From positions 6,529,501-6,593,500 of the forward strand of contig NZ_CP107811.1 of NCBI RefSeq assembly GCF_036346105.1: 64,000 bases of DNA, given 5' to 3'. How positions within the stretch are numbered: position 1 is the stretch's first letter; every line of letters starts with the position of its first letter. This document shows positions 8,504-15,875 of this stretch, in pieces. This DNA comes from Streptomyces sp. NBC_00539 (GTDB lineage: Bacteria; Actinomycetota; Actinomycetes; Streptomycetales; Streptomycetaceae). Both the position numbers and the translations under genes were made by a program. The notes beneath the pieces were generated by a model. That model was not told the DNA's origin. It saw nothing but the letters and a program-made list of their open reading frames with translations, and did not search any database.

Positions 8504-9772
8504 TCAGGTGCGGGACGCGCGCGCCTTGCGGAGCCCGTAGGCGGCGGCGCCGGCCGCGATCACCGCGGCACCGCTCAGCACGGAAGCGGCGGGCAGGGCG
8601 AAAGCCAGGACCAGGCAGCCCGCGCCACCCACGACCGGCACGATCCGTGGCGGGCGTCCCTCGGCGGAAGTGAGCGTCCAGGCCGAGGCGTTGGCGAGGG
8701 CGTAGTAGACCAGGACGCCGAAGGAGGAGAAGCCGATCGCTCCGCGCAGGTCCGTGGTGGCGGCGAGGACGGCGACGACGGCGGCCACCGCGAGTTCGGC
8801 GCGGTGCGGCACCCGGAACCGCGGGTGGACGGCGGCCAGCGCGTGGGGCAGGTGCCGGTCGCGGGCCATCGCCAAAGCGGTGCGCGAGACGCCCAGGATC
8901 AGTGCCAGCAGCGAACCGGTCGCTGCGACGGCCGCCCCGGCGCGCACCACCGGTGCCAGGCCCGGGACACCGGCGTCGCGTACGGCCTCGGCGAGCGGGG
9001 CGGCTGTGTGGGCGAGCCGGTCGGGCCCGAGGACCGCGAGCACGGCGACGGCGACGGCCGCGTAGACGACCAGCGTGATACCGAGCGCCAGGGGGATGGC
9101 ACGGGGGATGGTCCGCTTCGGGTCGCGCACCTCCTCGCCGAGGGTGGCGATGCGCGCGTACCCGGCGAAGGCGAAGAACAGCAGCCCGGCCGCCTGGAGC
9201 ACGCCGCCGGCAGTGGCGTCCGTCCCTACGTCCAGGCGGGCCGTCTGCGCGGTGCCGCCGGTGAGGCAGGCCGTGACCACCGCGGCGAGCACCGTGAGGA
9301 CGACCGCGACGATCCCGCGTGTCAGCCAGGCGGATTTCTGCACGCCGACGTAGTTCACCGCGGTCAGGGCCACCACAGCGGCGACCGCCACGGCGTGCGC
9401 CTGCCCCGGCCACACGTACCAGCCGACGGTGAGTGCCATCGCCGCACAGGAGGCGGTCTTGCCGACCACGAAGCCCCAGCCGGCCAGGTAGCCCCAGAAG
9501 TCCCCGAGCCGCTCACGGCCGTAGACGTACGTACCGCCCGACCGCGGGTAGCGCGCGGCCAGGCGGGCGGAGGAGGCGGCATTGCAGTACGCCACCACCG
9601 CGGCCAGCGCCAGACCCGGCAGCAGCCCCGACCCCGCCGCGCCCGCCGCCGGCGCGAGCGCGGCGAAGATGCCCGCCCCGATCATCGACCCGAGCCCGAT
9701 CACCACCGCGTCGAACACGCCCAGGTGCCGCCGCAGTTCCCCCGCATCGGCAGATGCCCCCGCCGTACCCAT
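8504..9772 (-). CDS. APC-superfamily amino acid permease
   Basis: 422-aa membrane transporter with about 12 spans. The N-terminal G-x-x-I-G-A-G-I-F motif (residues about 28-38: G-S-M-I-G-A-G-I-F) is the substrate-binding unwound helix of the APC amino acid/polyamine family, and R-S-G-G-T-Y-V-Y follows TM2 near residue 78. The cytoplasmic E-E-V-R-D-P-K-R-T-I-P segment near 215 is also typical. ATG at 9772 is preceded by GGAGGAG with 6 bases spacing, better than the upstream GTG at 9790. Likely a proton-coupled amino acid importer; substrate unknown. It runs in the same direction as the ATP-grasp operon but over 320 bases upstream, so a separate unit. Confidence 0.87.
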   Translation of the reverse strand: MGTAGASADAGELRRHLGVFDAVVIGLGSMIGAGIFAALAPAAGAAGSGLLPGLALAAVVAYCNAASSARLAARYPRSGGTYVYGRERLGDFWGYLAGWGFVVGKTASCAAMALTVGWYVWPGQAHAVAVAAVVALTAVNYVGVQKSAWLTRGIVAVVLTVLAAVVTACLTGGTAQTARLDVGTDATAGGVLQAAGLLFFAFAGYARIATLGEEVRDPKRTIPRAIPLALGITLVVYAAVAVAVLAVLGPDRLAHTAAPLAEAVRDAGVPGLAPVVRAGAAVAATGSLLALILGVSRTALAMARDRHLPHALAAVHPRFRVPHRAELAVAAVVAVLAATTDLRGAIGFSSFGVLVYYALANASAWTLTSAEGRPPRIVPVVGGAGCLVLAFALPAASVLSGAAVIAAGAAAYGLRKARASRT

Positions 9773-10090
9773 CGCTCGCTCCTCCACCACGGCCCACGGC
9801 GCTCACGGTCCCGACATCGGCGCACCCTCCCCGGACCGTGCGCGGCGGGGCCGGCGCGGCTCGAAGCGCCGTCCCTCGTACGCGTGGCGGTGCGGGCGTG
9901 GCACCGGGTGCGTGCGTCCGGTCCCCGAAAGCCCGGACGAGACCTGCCTCTGCGCAAACCTACCTTCCCTGCAGTTCGCCTTGTCCGTGGCCACCCCGTC
10001 TGCCGCCCGCCGGCCCGGGCCGCAACGGCCGGACAGGCCGCCGGAGGCCGGGCGCGGTCCGGGTCTGGGCGGATCAGGGGTTCGTCGGGC
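9773..10090. other. non-coding stretch between MBL hydrolase and APC permease
   Basis: 318 bases without a supported gene. The part next to 9772 holds the permease promoter and ribosome binding site. I see no strong inverted repeat; open frames crossing it are shadows. Confidence 0.45.
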
Positions 10091-10921
10091 TCAGGCGCGC
10101 CGGCTCCGGCCGCTGTCCAGGCGGTCGGCCAGCCCGGCGGCGCTGAACGCCGCTTCCAGTTCGGCGTGTCCCTCGGTGAAGTGGGCCCAGCTGTCGCAGT
10201 GGACGGGAACGACGCGGCGGGCACCGAGGATCCGGGTGGCTTCGGCGGCCTGGGCGCTGTCCAGGACGAGGAGTCCCCCGTCGAAGAGGACGGGGAAGCG
10301 GGGGGCTCCTGCGAAGAGGATGGCCGTGTCCACCGGGGCGAAGCGCGCGGCTGTCTCCTTGACCGCGTCGAGCGAGGCGTTGTCCCCGCTGACGTAGACG
10401 GTGGGCAGGCCCTCGCCGGTCAGGACGAAGCCGATGACCTGTCCGACGACCGGTTCGACTTCCTCGCGCGCCCCGGGTCCGTGAACAGCGGGTACGCCGG
10501 TCACGGTCACCGTGCCGCCATCGGGGCGGGGCAGCTTGATGGATTCCCAGTCGGCCAGGCCCTTGGCCTTCTCGCCGAGGCGCCGTCCGCCACCGGGGGT
10601 GGTGAGGGTGAGCGGGACGTCGGCGAGCAGGGCCCGGCCGGAGTGGTCGAGGTTGTCGGGGTGCTCGTCGTGCGAGAGCAGGACCACGTCGACGGGGCCG
10701 AGGTCGCCGGGAGCGGCGGTGGACGGGGCGGTCTTGGTCAGGTGCACGCCGGGCGCCGGGTATCCGCCGGGTCCGTCGAAGGTCGGGTCGGTCAGGAAGC
10801 GCAGGCCGCCGTACTCGAAGAGGGCGGTCGGGCCGCCGAGTACGCGGACGGGGAACTGGTCGGTCGATACGGGCACAGCAGGCACAACAGACGCAGAAGG
10901 CACAGCAGACGCAGCAGACAC
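10091..10921 (-). CDS. MBL-fold metallohydrolase (UlaG-like)
   Basis: About 276-aa cytoplasmic member of the metallo-beta-lactamase superfamily, UlaG/RomA-like branch. The metal motif is L-L-S-H-D-E-H-P-D-N-L-D-H, followed by D-x-P-L-T-L-T-T-P-G-G, G-V-P-A-V-H-G-P and a late V-P-V-H-C-D-S-W-A-H-F (third metal ligand). The start is uncertain: GTG at 10921 has a GAGG 11 bases upstream, but the first 20 residues are a low-complexity Ala/Ser/Val stretch, and later GTG codons at about 10885-10900 are possible. Divergent from the CGNR regulator, with inverted repeats between the two; the pair is probably co-regulated. Substrate unknown. Confidence 0.8.
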   Translation of the reverse strand: MSAASAVPSASVVPAVPVSTDQFPVRVLGGPTALFEYGGLRFLTDPTFDGPGGYPAPGVHLTKTAPSTAAPGDLGPVDVVLLSHDEHPDNLDHSGRALLADVPLTLTTPGGGRRLGEKAKGLADWESIKLPRPDGGTVTVTGVPAVHGPGAREEVEPVVGQVIGFVLTGEGLPTVYVSGDNASLDAVKETAARFAPVDTAILFAGAPRFPVLFDGGLLVLDSAQAAEATRILGARRVVPVHCDSWAHFTEGHAELEAAFSAAGLADRLDSGRSRRA

Positions 10922-10955
10922 AGGGAAACCGACCTCACGGATAGATTCGGATGAA

Positions 10956-11013
10956 CCGTGAGATGACCGTAGCTGTATCTCACGGATGACTGCAAGCCGT
11001 ACCATGAGAGATA
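10956..11013. promoter_or_regulatory. inverted repeats in MBL/CGNR divergent promoter
   Basis: CCGTGAGAT (10956-10964) and ATCTCACGG (10977-10985) form a perfect 9-bp inverted repeat with a 12-base spacer. A second pairing, TATCTC (10976-10981) with GAGATA (11008-11013), extends toward the CGNR start. A third copy of CTCACGG lies at about 10934. Likely operator for the CGNR protein; inferred from position. Confidence 0.55.
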
Positions 11014-11027
11014 TGAAGGAGCCCGTG

Positions 11028-11612
11028 ATGGAAGACCCCGCCGTGCCGCCGGCCCCGGGCGAGGAAGAGCACGTGTCCCTGGCCCTCGCCAACAGCGCGG
11101 TCACGCGACCCGGCGGGCACACCACTGACCTCCTGGGGACGCCCGCACAGGCGAACCACTGGCTGACGCAGCGCGGTCTGGCCCCGCCCGACGCCGGGCT
11201 GCGGGAAATGTGCACGAGCCAGCTGCGCGCGTTCCGCGAGCACATCAGGTCGTTGCTCGCGGCCCGCGCCGCAGGGCTTCCCGCCCTCCCCGCCGCCGTC
11301 AAAGCCGTCAACGAAGCGATGACCCGCGTCCCCACCGCCCCGCTGCTGCAATGGGACGACGAAAACGGCCCCTACCGTGCGGCCGTCCACCCCACCGCCG
11401 CGATCCTCGACCATGCTCTGGCGGCCGTTGCCGCCGACGCCGCCGACCTCCTGACCTCCCCGGACGCCGAACGCCTCACCGCATGCGGCTCCGCCCCCTG
11501 CAACCGCTACCTGCTTCGCCACGGCCGCCGCCACTGGTGCTCCACCCGCTGCGGCGACCGGGCCCGCGCCGCCCGCGCCTATGCCCGCCGCACCCAGGCG
11601 GGGACGGACTGA
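11028..11612 (+). CDS. ABATE/CGNR zinc-finger transcriptional regulator
   Basis: 194-aa regulator. The N-terminal two thirds (S-L-A-L-A-N-S near residue 20, D-x-L-G-T, then helical) fit the ABATE domain. The C-terminal 45 residues are a CGNR zinc finger: C-G-S-A-P-C-N-R-Y-L then R-R-H-W-C-S-T-R-C-G-D-R-A-R-A-A-R, with four Cys for zinc and a basic recognition region. The ATG at 11028 has AAGGAG 6 bases upstream; this signal overlaps two earlier in-frame ATG codons (11004, 11013), which are therefore less likely. Family members are putative stress-type DNA-binding regulators. Probably controls itself and the divergent MBL hydrolase. Confidence 0.85.
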   Translation: MEDPAVPPAPGEEEHVSLALANSAVTRPGGHTTDLLGTPAQANHWLTQRGLAPPDAGLREMCTSQLRAFREHIRSLLAARAAGLPALPAAVKAVNEAMTRVPTAPLLQWDDENGPYRAAVHPTAAILDHALAAVAADAADLLTSPDAERLTACGSAPCNRYLLRHGRRHWCSTRCGDRARAARAYARRTQAGTD

Positions 11613-11739
11613 CGAGCGTTCCGCAGGGCCGACGGGTTCGGTGGTCGCTCCACCAGCCGGGGATCCGCCTTGGGCGGGCGAAATGCAGGGGCCGCCCTGT
11701 CCGCCAACGGGTTGTCCCCTGAGGCCAACGGGTTTTGCC

Positions 11740-12393
11740 TTATGCGTGGTGGCGCGGCGGATCGGGGGCGCCTGCGCCGGGAGGCTGTCGTGGCCAGTCC
11801 GGGGCGGGGTCCTCGGTGAGGAGCGGGCGCAGGGCGCCGAGGACCCCGCCGATGCAGACGTCGCGCAGCTGGGTGCGGGTGCAGGTCGCGTCGGTGAGCC
11901 AGTCGACGCAGAGCACCTGGACGAATACCAGCCAGCTCTTGAGGACACCGGACACGGCCTCGTGGGCGGTTTCGTCCGCGAGGGGGAGTACGGCCAGCAG
12001 TCGTGCCCGGAGTGCGTCCAGTTCGTTCGTCATGATCGTCTGGATCACCGGGTCGCCGGCGAGGACCCGGTTGGCGGCGAGGACGGCGTGCCGGTTCGCC
12101 ACGAAGTAGTCGAGGTGGACGTCCAGGCCCTGGACGAGCTGCTCCACCAGGGAGTCGGCCGGGTCGAACTGCGTCTCGGTGAGCAGCTGGTCCGCCGCCT
12201 GCTGGTAGACGGCGGCGAAGAGGGCCTGCTTGCTGGGGAAGTGACGGTAGAGCAGGGCTCTGGATACACCGGCTTCTTTGGAGACGTCCTCCATCAGTAC
12301 GTCGGCGTACGGATGGGCGGCGAAGAGTCGTGCGCCGACGGCGAGGAGTTGGGCGCGGCGGTCGGCGGGGGTGAGTCGCTGGCGGGGAGGCAC
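11740..12393 (-). CDS. TetR-family transcriptional regulator
   Basis: 217 aa. The N-terminal HTH is canonical: R-R-A-Q-L-L-A-V-G-A-R-L-F-A, then M-E-D-V-S-K-E-A-G-V-S-R-A-L-L-Y-R-H-F-P-S-K near residues 34-55. Residues 60-205 are the helical ligand-binding and dimerisation domain. The GTG start at 12393 has no ribosome binding site, but TAGACT (12400-12405, minus strand) lies 6 bases before it, so the mRNA may be leaderless. A 24-bp palindrome overlaps this -10 element, predicting autorepression. Divergent from the DUF4345 gene, its likely target. Confidence 0.9.
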   Translation of the reverse strand: MPPRQRLTPADRRAQLLAVGARLFAAHPYADVLMEDVSKEAGVSRALLYRHFPSKQALFAAVYQQAADQLLTETQFDPADSLVEQLVQGLDVHLDYFVANRHAVLAANRVLAGDPVIQTIMTNELDALRARLLAVLPLADETAHEAVSGVLKSWLVFVQVLCVDWLTDATCTRTQLRDVCIGGVLGALRPLLTEDPAPDWPRQPPGAGAPDPPRHHA

Positions 12394-12400
12394 GGCCGCA

Positions 12401-12457
12401 GTCTAGTTGACATGTGTCTACTACCGCGCCAATGTAGTAGACACATGTCAACCAGAC
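12401..12457. promoter_or_regulatory. long palindromic TetR operator
   Basis: Arms GTTGACATGTGTCTACTAC (12406-12424) and GTAGTAGACACATGTCAAC (12434-12452) are perfectly complementary over 19 bp with a 9-base centre. After one mismatch, GTCT/AGAC extend the arms to 24 bp. Each arm itself contains GACA-NN-TGTC, so two dimers could bind. It covers both divergent promoters. Confidence 0.8.
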
Positions 12458-12482
12458 TCCGTCGGCGCGGCTTGGAGGGATC

Positions 12483-12896
12483 GTGGCGAGGGTTTTACGC
12501 GTGCTCACGCAGCTGATGGGCTGGTCCTGCGTGGCGATCGGCCTGTTCCACGTGGCACTCGGCAATGCGGCGATCCCCGGGGCCGGTTCCGCCGGCGCGA
12601 CGATCGACAGCTGGGGCCGGTTCATGGGGGCAGCCTTCGTCGGCTACGGGCTGGCCTGGCTCTGGGCCGCCAGGCAGCGCCCCGTCCCGGCCCGGGCGGT
12701 GCGGTGGCTGGCCGGCGTCTTCCTGCTGGGCGGGGTCGGCCGACTGCTCTCGCTCGCCGTGCACGGCTGGCCGCAGTGGTTCCAGATCGCGCTGGCGGTG
12801 ATCGAGCTCGGCCTGCCGCCGGTCTTCTTCTGGCTGGCCGACGCGGAGGAGCAGGTCCGCAGCGGAGGCGTCGGAGCCGTGTCCGCCGGTCGGTGA
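12483..12896 (+). CDS. DUF4345 small membrane protein with TTA codon
   Basis: 137-aa integral membrane protein with four hydrophobic spans (about 5-25, 48-65, 74-92, 100-118), matching the DUF4345 type: G-x-x-H-V-A-L-G-x-x-x-I-P-G near residue 22 and F-(V)-G-Y-G near 52. GTG at 12483 follows GGAGGGATC. Codon 5 is TTA (12495-12497), so translation should need the bldA Leu-tRNA and be growth-phase dependent. Divergent from the TetR gene and under its palindromic operator. Biochemical role of the family is unknown. Confidence 0.8.
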   Translation: MARVLRVLTQLMGWSCVAIGLFHVALGNAAIPGAGSAGATIDSWGRFMGAAFVGYGLAWLWAARQRPVPARAVRWLAGVFLLGGVGRLLSLAVHGWPQWFQIALAVIELGLPPVFFWLADAEEQVRSGGVGAVSAGR

Positions 12897-12996
12897 AGGC
12901 TCTGAACTCCCCGGTCGGAGCTGCCCGCTTGAACTGGTGAACTGGCGGTTCGTCGTCGTTCAGCGACTCGTAGCCCCTGTCCGGAAGATCAAAAGC

Positions 12997-13027
12997 TTGA
13001 CCTCAACAGTGCTTGAGGTCCTACGTT
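12997..13027 (+). promoter_or_regulatory. SoxR-box-like (MerR-type) promoter
   Basis: TTGACC (12997-13002) and TACGTT (13022-13027) are separated by 19 bp, the over-long spacer of MerR-family promoters. Between them lies CCTCAACAGTGCTTGAGG (13001-13018), with CCTCAA/TTGAGG half sites as in the known SoxR box. It drives the MarR gene at 13091. No soxR gene is in the window. Confidence 0.65.
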
Positions 13028-13090
13028 CTCCCCTGTGACCTGAACGCGTGCGAAGGTCCCGCAGACGAAGTAGCAGGAGGAGAACATCCC

Positions 13091-13558
13091 ATGACGACCC
13101 AGCAGATGTCCGACGCCGAGCTCGCCGGACAGCCCGCCGCCTACTGGACCGGTGTCGCCTACGAGGCGCTCATCGCGTACACCAGGGCCCGGCAGGCCGA
13201 AAAGGGCTACACCCAGCCCCAGTTCTGGCTGCTGCGCAACCTGTCGGCGAACGACATCTCGCCCGACGGCGAGGGGATGACCCTGACCGGGCTGCGGGAG
13301 GCCATGGCCTCCTACATCCGGCTGGAGGACGACCTGGCGGCGGAGGCCGAGGCGCTCGTGGAGCGCGGCTGGCTGAGCCGGGATGCCGAGGACCGGCTGT
13401 GGCTCACCGCGGAAGGGGAACAGGCCCGCGTCGACCTCGCGCGCAACGCTCCCGCGATCCGCGCCGCTCTCCACGAGGGCATCGACGACGCGGACTACGT
13501 CACCACGGTGAAGGTGCTCCGGCAACTGATCCACAACGCCGGCGGGACGCTCGCCTGA
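13091..13558 (+). CDS. MarR-family-like winged-helix regulator
   Basis: 155 aa. A helical N-terminus (Y-W-T-G-V-A-Y-E-A-L-I-A-Y) leads to a winged-helix region: T-Q-P-Q-F-W-L-L-R-N-L near residue 45, L-T-G-L-R-E-A near 72, L-V-E-R-G-W-L-S-R-D-A-E-D-R-L-W-L-T-A-E-G near 100. The recognition helix is weaker than in classical MarR proteins, so the assignment is to the superfamily. AGGAGGAG lies 8-9 bases before the ATG. Its promoter has a SoxR-box-like element, so induction by redox-active compounds is inferred. No direct target in the neighbourhood is obvious. Confidence 0.78.
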   Translation: MTTQQMSDAELAGQPAAYWTGVAYEALIAYTRARQAEKGYTQPQFWLLRNLSANDISPDGEGMTLTGLREAMASYIRLEDDLAAEAEALVERGWLSRDAEDRLWLTAEGEQARVDLARNAPAIRAALHEGIDDADYVTTVKVLRQLIHNAGGTLA

Positions 13559-13710
13559 CGCGGCGGCGTCGATCCGGCCGGGGCCGCGCAGGGCCTGCGC
13601 CGGGGCGGTGGCAGGAGTCGGGCAGAACAGCCCGGGATGTTCCGGCAGGGAGGCCAGTGGGCTCCGTTCTCGGAGTGCTGTGCCCTCATTGCGCGGATAT
13701 TCTGGGAAAT

Positions 13711-14802
13711 GTGATCGAGTCTGGACGGCTGCGGCTCCGTAGGCGCCCCGGCCCGGGGAGACTTGTGCGGCTGTCGCCGGTCATCCTGACCGTCGTGATC
13801 GCCAGCTTGGCCTACGCCACTCCGCCGGAACTGGCCTTCAGCCGCCTCCTGCCCGCGGCGCCGGCCCTCGCCGCCGCCATGTGGCCGGTGCTCCCCACCG
13901 TCCTGCTCGGGACGGTCTGCCTCCTTCTCATGATCGGCCTCAGCCTCGTCTTCCCCGATCTGGGGACGTGGTGGACGGCCGCGGGGATCATCGCGGTCAC
14001 CGTCGCGGCCGCGTACGGGAGCCACGTGCGGCTCCAGCGGGAGCGGACGCTCTTCCAGGTACGGCTCGTCGCCGACGCGGCGCAGCAGGTGGTGCTGAGC
14101 CCGCTGCCACGCCGTATCGGGGGCATCGAGATCGAGTCGCTGTATCTCGCGGCCGCGGCGGAGGCCCGGATCGGCGGGGACTTCTACGAGGTGGTCGACA
14201 CGCCGTACGGGGTCAGGCTGCTCATCGGTGACGTGCGGGGCAAGGGCCTGCCGGCGGTCGGGGCGGCAGCGGCGATCGTGAACGCCTTCCGGGAGGCGGC
14301 CTACGGCGAGGCCGACATGGTCGACATCGCACGCAGACTGGACGCCAGCAGCGCCCGCTACAACGCCGCCTTTCCCCCCGAGGGGCCGATGGAGCGCTTC
14401 GCCACCGCCCTCCTCGTCGAGATCCCGCACGAGGGCAGCCACATCGACATCCTCAACTGCGGACACCCCCCGCCGTTGCTGCTGAACCCCGCGGGGCTCC
14501 GTGTCCTGGAGCCCGACACCCCCTCGCCCCTGCTCAGCCTCGCGGAGCTGATCGGCGACCGGTACATCGTCGACTCGTACGACTTCGCCCCCAACGACCT
14601 GCTGCTTCTCTACACCGACGGGATCGCCGAGGCCCGCGCGCGCGACGGCGAGTTCTTCCCCCTGGCAGCTTGGATGCGTCGACAGCCCCCGACTCGGCCC
14701 GGCGAACTGCTCACGGCTCTGCACCGCGATCTCCTCCACTACAGCAGAGGGCGCCTCGACGACGACATCGCCGCCATCGCCGTACGCCTCCGCGAGCCCT
14801 GA
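13711..14802 (+). CDS. membrane-anchored PP2C/SpoIIE-type protein phosphatase
   Basis: About 363 aa. Three hydrophobic spans near residues 22-38, 50-78 and 88-104 anchor the protein, and a C-terminal PPM/SpoIIE phosphatase domain follows: A-R-I-G-G-D-F-Y-E near 150, L-I-G-D-V-R-G-K-G-L near 172, N-C-G-H-P-P-P near 250, L-L-L-Y-T-D-G-I-A-E-A near 305, and D-D-I-A-A-I near 350. The metal-binding Asp residues are present. Such proteins dephosphorylate anti-anti-sigma factors. Start uncertain: GTG 13711 (weak GGGAAA) is preferred because membrane segments begin soon after; GTG 13657 would add 18 residues including a C-P-H-C pair. Confidence 0.85.
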   Translation: MIESGRLRLRRRPGPGRLVRLSPVILTVVIASLAYATPPELAFSRLLPAAPALAAAMWPVLPTVLLGTVCLLLMIGLSLVFPDLGTWWTAAGIIAVTVAAAYGSHVRLQRERTLFQVRLVADAAQQVVLSPLPRRIGGIEIESLYLAAAAEARIGGDFYEVVDTPYGVRLLIGDVRGKGLPAVGAAAAIVNAFREAAYGEADMVDIARRLDASSARYNAAFPPEGPMERFATALLVEIPHEGSHIDILNCGHPPPLLLNPAGLRVLEPDTPSPLLSLAELIGDRYIVDSYDFAPNDLLLLYTDGIAEARARDGEFFPLAAWMRRQPPTRPGELLTALHRDLLHYSRGRLDDDIAAIAVRLREP

Positions 14803-15121
14803 GACCGCTGGGCGTCGAGGCCGGGCAGTTCGCGCTGTAGCCCCCCGCGTCACCGGCCGGCCGAGGTCCGCTCCCACCAGGGCGACGGCGCGCGCATTTT
14901 CAGACGGTGCCGGGCGGCCTGTCAAGCCCCGACATTCCGGAACGTGACCGGGGTGTGCCGGTCGGCGCTTACTTGTGGTGCGGGCCTCACCGAGAAGGAA
15001 ACGAGGCAAGACGGAAGAAACGAAATACCTCGCAGAGGATTCTTTCTCCCCTCCATGTCACCGCATTCGTCCCGGAATCCCAGGGCGGTCAGTCACCCCT
15101 CAGGACAATCAGGAGAAAGTC
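14803..15121 (+). promoter_or_regulatory. leader region of the Gly-rich gene, conserved with that of the His-rich gene
   Basis: 319 bases without a gene. The segment 14939-15016 aligns with the leader of the minus-strand His-rich gene (22096-22181): GGAACGTGACC versus GGAACATGACC, a shared CTTACTTG/CCTACTTG, GGGCCTCACCGAGAA versus GGACCTCGCCGGGAA, and identical GCAAGACGGAA. Spacing is nearly preserved. This looks like a duplicated promoter plus 5' untranslated region. Confidence 0.6.
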
Positions 15122-15718
15122 ATGAACCGCAAGATTCGCACCAACAACGTCGCCCGTCCCAACCGCCGAGGTTTCCGCCTCGCGACGCTGGTCGCTTCGG
15201 CCGCCGTGATCACAGGAGGAATCGCCCTTCCGGCCTCCGCGGCGGTGGCCGCTCCGGTGCCGGCCCACGTGGTGGCAGCCTTCCCGACCGCCGGTGGCGC
15301 CGGTGGGGACGGGGGTGACGGCGGGGGCGGCCTCGTCGGCGGTGGCGGTGGCTCCGGCGGCTCCGGGGGCGGCAGCGTCCTGGGCGTCGGAGGCAACGGC
15401 GGCAACGGCGGCAAGGGCGGGAACGGTGTCCTCTCCGGTGGCGGCGGTGGCGGCGGCGGTGGCGGCGGCGACGGCGTGATCGGCGGCAACGGCGGCAAGG
15501 GCGGAGACGGCGGCAGCGGCCTGTTCGGCGGCAACGCCGGTGGCGGCGGTGGCGGCGGTGACGGCGTCCTGATCGGCGGCAACGGCGGCAAGGGCGGCAA
15601 GGGCGGCGACGGCGTCTTCCAGGGCGGCAACGGCGGCAAGGGCGGCAAGGGCGGCTTCGGCGGCATCCTCGGTGGCCTTGGCGGCGGCGGCGGGGCCGGC
15701 GGGCGCAGCATCTTCTGA
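15122..15718 (+). CDS. Gly-rich secreted repeat protein
   Basis: 198 aa. Residues 1-42 are a signal peptide with the segment R-P-N-R-R-G-F-R-L-A before a hydrophobic core ending L-P-A-S-A-A. The rest is about 65 percent glycine, built from G-G-N-G-G-K-G-G and D-G-V-(L/I/F) units, without Cys or aromatic-rich parts. ATG at 15122 follows AGGAGAAAGTC. The signal peptide is nearly the same as that of the His-rich protein encoded at 21714-21998. Resemblance to mycobacterial PGRS tails is compositional only. Probably a structural or adhesive surface protein; function unknown. Followed by a strong terminator and two further low-complexity secreted proteins. Confidence 0.75.
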   Translation: MNRKIRTNNVARPNRRGFRLATLVASAAVITGGIALPASAAVAAPVPAHVVAAFPTAGGAGGDGGDGGGGLVGGGGGSGGSGGGSVLGVGGNGGNGGKGGNGVLSGGGGGGGGGGGDGVIGGNGGKGGDGGSGLFGGNAGGGGGGGDGVLIGGNGGKGGKGGDGVFQGGNGGKGGKGGFGGILGGLGGGGGAGGRSIF

Positions 15719-15734
15719 GCCGGACCGGGTCCCG

Positions 15735-15765
15735 GGGGGTGGAGGCACCCGATGCCTCCACCCCC
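15735..15765 (+). terminator. hairpin terminator after the first Gly-rich gene
   Basis: Perfect 13-bp stem GGGGGTGGAGGCA / TGCCTCCACCCCC with a 5-base loop, 17 bases after the stop. Confidence 0.75.
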
Positions 15766-15875
15766 ATCCCCACCACACCCCCATCCCCCGATAAGCCCCG
15801 AGCGCCAGTCCGGCGACATCCGGGGCGCAGCCCCCGCAAGCGAATACCCCGTGCGTACGGAAACGGAGAACCCCC

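Noticed and set aside
15122-15718. PE_PGRS family membership
   Set aside because: No PE domain; the resemblance is only Gly-rich composition.
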